A stretch of DNA of 7,709 bases from Candidatus Competibacteraceae bacterium (lineage in GTDB: Bacteria; Pseudomonadota; Gammaproteobacteria; Competibacterales; Competibacteraceae), in contig JAGRHM010000421.1 in NCBI GenBank assembly GCA_020445005.1, positions 5,565-13,273 of the forward strand. The letters run 5' to 3'. Under the pieces are notes generated by a model. That model searched no databases, was not told where the DNA came from, and saw only the letters and a list, made by a program, of their open reading frames with translations. The position numbers were made by a program, and so were the translations under genes. Positions 6,218 through 7,709 of the stretch are shown here, one piece after another (position 1 is the stretch's first letter; every line of letters begins with the position of its first letter).

Positions 6218-7453
6218 ATGACTATCGAACAGACTCTCCACTCTGACCGCGCCCGGCTGCGGCTTGGCATTGTTACCGAAACCTATCCCCCGGAAATCAA
6301 TGGCGTCGCCCTCACCATCGCTCGCTGGGTCGACGGTCTGTTGACGCGCGGCCACGCTGTGCAATTAATCCGGGTGCGCCAGGGTCCGAATGATTCTCCC
6401 CAACCTGGGGATGCGCTGGAAACTCTGGCCTTGCCGGGTTTTCGTATTCCCGGCTATCCACAACTGCAAGGCGGCTGGCCAGCGCACAAATCACTGCTGA
6501 CGCATTGGCGGTGGAACCGACCGGACCTGATCCACATCGTCACTGAAGGGCCATTAGGGTATTCAGCCCTGAGCGCGGCGCGGCGTTTGGGCATCCCCGT
6601 GTCAACCAGCTTCCACACCAACTTTCATAACTATAGCCGCCATTATCATCTGGGCTGGCTGGCGACGCCGATCATTGCCTATCTGCGGCATTTCCATAAT
6701 CAAGGCGCGCAAACTCTGGTTCCTACTCAAGAATTGGCTGAACAGCTCCAGTCCATCGGCTTTCTGCGCACACAGATTTTAGCGCGCAGCATCGATACGC
6801 GCCTGTTCTCGCCGCAACATCGCGATATGACGCTGCGTCAGCACTGGGGCGCTGCGCCGGATGCGCTGGTGGTTCTCTACGTCGGACGGTTAGCAGCGGA
6901 GAAGAATCTGGAGCTGGCAATCGTCGCCTTTCAGGCCATCCAACGGATGCAACCCCATGCTCGACTGGTCCTGGTGGGCGACGGGCCACTTACCCCGCGC
7001 CTGCGCGCGCGCCATCCTGAATTCGTTTACTGCGGCATGCGTCAAGGTCACGATTTAGCGACTCACTATGCCTCGGCAGACTTATTTCTGTTTCCCAGTC
7101 TGACTGAGACTTTCGGCAATGTGACTCTGGAAGCGCTGGCCAGTGGGCTGGCGGTCGCGGCATTTGATTATGCCGCGGCGCGCGCCCATGTCGAGCCAGG
7201 CCGCAGCGGCTTGCTGGCGCCTTATGCAGATACCCAAGCGTTCATCAGCGCCGCGACCACTCTGGCGCAAGACTTGAGCGCACTCCGGCAAATGGGAAAA
7301 ACGGCCCGCCAGGTGATGCTGCAACTGGACAGCGAGTATCTTTACGACCGGTTGGAAACGCTGTTCCTGAGCGCCATCCGGGAGAAAACGCCTCCGTCCG
7401 GCGCAACAACGGTTCGAGCTCCTTTGGAGAAGGAAAGTCAGGAGGGATTTTAG
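6218..7453 (+). CDS. GT4-family glycosyltransferase (GT-B fold)
   Basis: A 411-residue retaining glycosyltransferase of family 4. It resembles GDP-mannose-dependent alpha-mannosyltransferases and sulfoquinovosyl-diacylglycerol synthase-like enzymes. The N-terminal acceptor half begins GIVTETYPPEINGVA (17-31) and contains TEGPLGYSALSAAR (109-122) and STSFHTNFHNYSRHY (129-143). The C-terminal nucleotide-sugar half has YVGRLAAEKNLE (221-232, with Arg224 and Lys229 of the donor phosphate site), LVGDGP (252-257) and the E-x7-E motif ETFGNVTLE (Glu297 and Glu305). No transmembrane segment is evident; such enzymes work at the cytoplasmic membrane face. I chose ATG 6218 because the core begins shortly after it. 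A TTG at 6155 would add an unconserved leader. GGAG lies only one base before the ATG, an unusual spacing. The donor sugar and acceptor cannot be assigned. An OlsB-like acyltransferase follows. Confidence 0.88.
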   Translation: MTIEQTLHSDRARLRLGIVTETYPPEINGVALTIARWVDGLLTRGHAVQLIRVRQGPNDSPQPGDALETLALPGFRIPGYPQLQGGWPAHKSLLTHWRWNRPDLIHIVTEGPLGYSALSAARRLGIPVSTSFHTNFHNYSRHYHLGWLATPIIAYLRHFHNQGAQTLVPTQELAEQLQSIGFLRTQILARSIDTRLFSPQHRDMTLRQHWGAAPDALVVLYVGRLAAEKNLELAIVAFQAIQRMQPHARLVLVGDGPLTPRLRARHPEFVYCGMRQGHDLATHYASADLFLFPSLTETFGNVTLEALASGLAVAAFDYAAARAHVEPGRSGLLAPYADTQAFISAATTLAQDLSALRQMGKTARQVMLQLDSEYLYDRLETLFLSAIREKTPPSGATTVRAPLEKESQEGF

Positions 7454-7472
7454 CCGCGTAAACGGGCGTTCA

Positions 7473-7495
7473 TTGACCCTTAACCTGCCGGTCAA
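7473..7495. repeat. Inverted repeat TTGACC-N11-GGTCAA
   Basis: Six-base perfect arms (7473-7478 and 7490-7495) are separated by 11 bases, in the gap between the glycosyltransferase stop and the acyltransferase start. There is no following T-run, so a terminator is unlikely. An operator for a dimeric regulator is the more natural reading. The left arm also resembles a -35 box, but no good -10 follows it at normal spacing. Confidence 0.35.
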
Positions 7496-7548
7496 AGTGT
7501 TGCAATGCAGCTTTCCTAAGCTTGACGACATTCTGAAACGTTGTCTAT

Positions 7549-7553
7549 GGAGG
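7549..7553 (+). promoter_or_regulatory. Ribosome binding site GGAGG deciding a TTG start
   Basis: GGAGG ends five bases before TTG at 7559, which is ideal spacing. The in-frame ATG at 7547 overlaps this site and has only a poor upstream Shine-Dalgarno match. I therefore prefer the TTG as start of the acyltransferase. Confidence 0.55.
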
Positions 7554-7558
7554 CTGCT

Positions 7559-7709
7559 TTGAGCACCGAATCGCTCGTTGTAAATGACCTCGCCCGCGAT
7601 TTCCCTGCGGCTTCAATCCTTCCGGTCGCCGGATCGCGCGCACTTGACGTCAAGCTGGCTCGATCCCGTGAAGATATCCAGGCTGCACAACGCCTGCGCT
7701 ACACCATTT
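7559..7709 (+). CDS. GNAT-family acyltransferase (OlsB/hemolysin type), N-terminal fragment
   Basis: Only about 50 codons are present before the right edge. The stretch LDVKLARSREDIQAAQRLRY matches the N-terminal signature of the Acetyltransf_5 group. This group includes ornithine-lipid synthase OlsB and related proteins annotated as hemolysin or GNAT N-acyltransferases. They transfer acyl chains from acyl carrier protein, for instance to the alpha-amino group of ornithine. The start is taken as the TTG at 7559 because of the GGAGG at 7549-7553; the alternative ATG at 7547 would add four residues. The gene follows the glycosyltransferase by 105 bases on the same strand and could be cotranscribed or have its own promoter. 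The catalytic region lies outside the window, so the substrate is unknown and a different GNAT subfamily remains possible. Confidence 0.65.
   Translation, partial: MSTESLVVNDLARDFPAASILPVAGSRALDVKLARSREDIQAAQRLRYTI

Noticed and set aside
6085..6246. A 53-codon plus-strand reading frame (MNKPEPRFVQ...) upstream of and overlapping the glycosyltransferase start
   Set aside because: There is no good ribosome binding site and no recognisable family. It overlaps the real gene in another frame, so it is most likely a chance frame in the leader.
7440..7446. AGGAGGG near the end of the glycosyltransferase gene
   Set aside because: No ATG, GTG or TTG lies at suitable spacing after it, and it codes for the last residues of the transferase, so it is not a ribosome binding site for a following gene.

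Overview
The window looks like a chromosomal segment of a Gammaproteobacterium-like organism of moderately high G+C. The genus cannot be fixed from sequence alone. The protein styles and the presence of cbiD suggest an organism making cobalamin by the early-cobalt ('anaerobic') route. There are seven protein genes, two of them cut by the window ends. I see no rRNA, tRNA, CRISPR array, insertion sequence or phage gene.

Left part (1-2474): the 5' part of cbiD (cobalt-precorrin-5B C1-methyltransferase) on the minus strand. It lies directly downstream of, and overlaps, a two-gene toxin-antitoxin-like module (DUF433 antitoxin, DUF5615 PIN-like toxin) on the same strand. Divergent from the module is cbiA, cobyrinate a,c-diamide synthase. 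Two cobalamin genes are therefore separated by a toxin-antitoxin cassette, and cbiD appears to be translated from the tail of the toxin message. A 12-base direct repeat brackets the likely antitoxin promoter and looks like an operator pair.

Middle part (2475-5903): a tightly packed minus-strand pair, a DUF1015 protein followed 12 bases later by an EF-G-like translational GTPase. The GTPase keeps the GTP-binding motifs and the EF-G domain order. It lacks both decoding-centre tip motifs of domain IV and has His instead of Arg in the switch I motif, so it is unlikely to be the housekeeping EF-G. It converges on cbiA with no intergenic base.

Right part (5904-7709): a 314-base divergent intergenic region with a strong ribosome binding site, small inverted repeats and a candidate plus-strand promoter. 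It is followed by a family-4 glycosyltransferase and then the beginning of an OlsB/hemolysin-type GNAT acyltransferase. The last two may act together in envelope or lipid modification, but that is inference from adjacency.

The best candidate for something little described is the DUF1015 plus divergent EF-G pair. The second is the wiring of the toxin-antitoxin module into cbiD.
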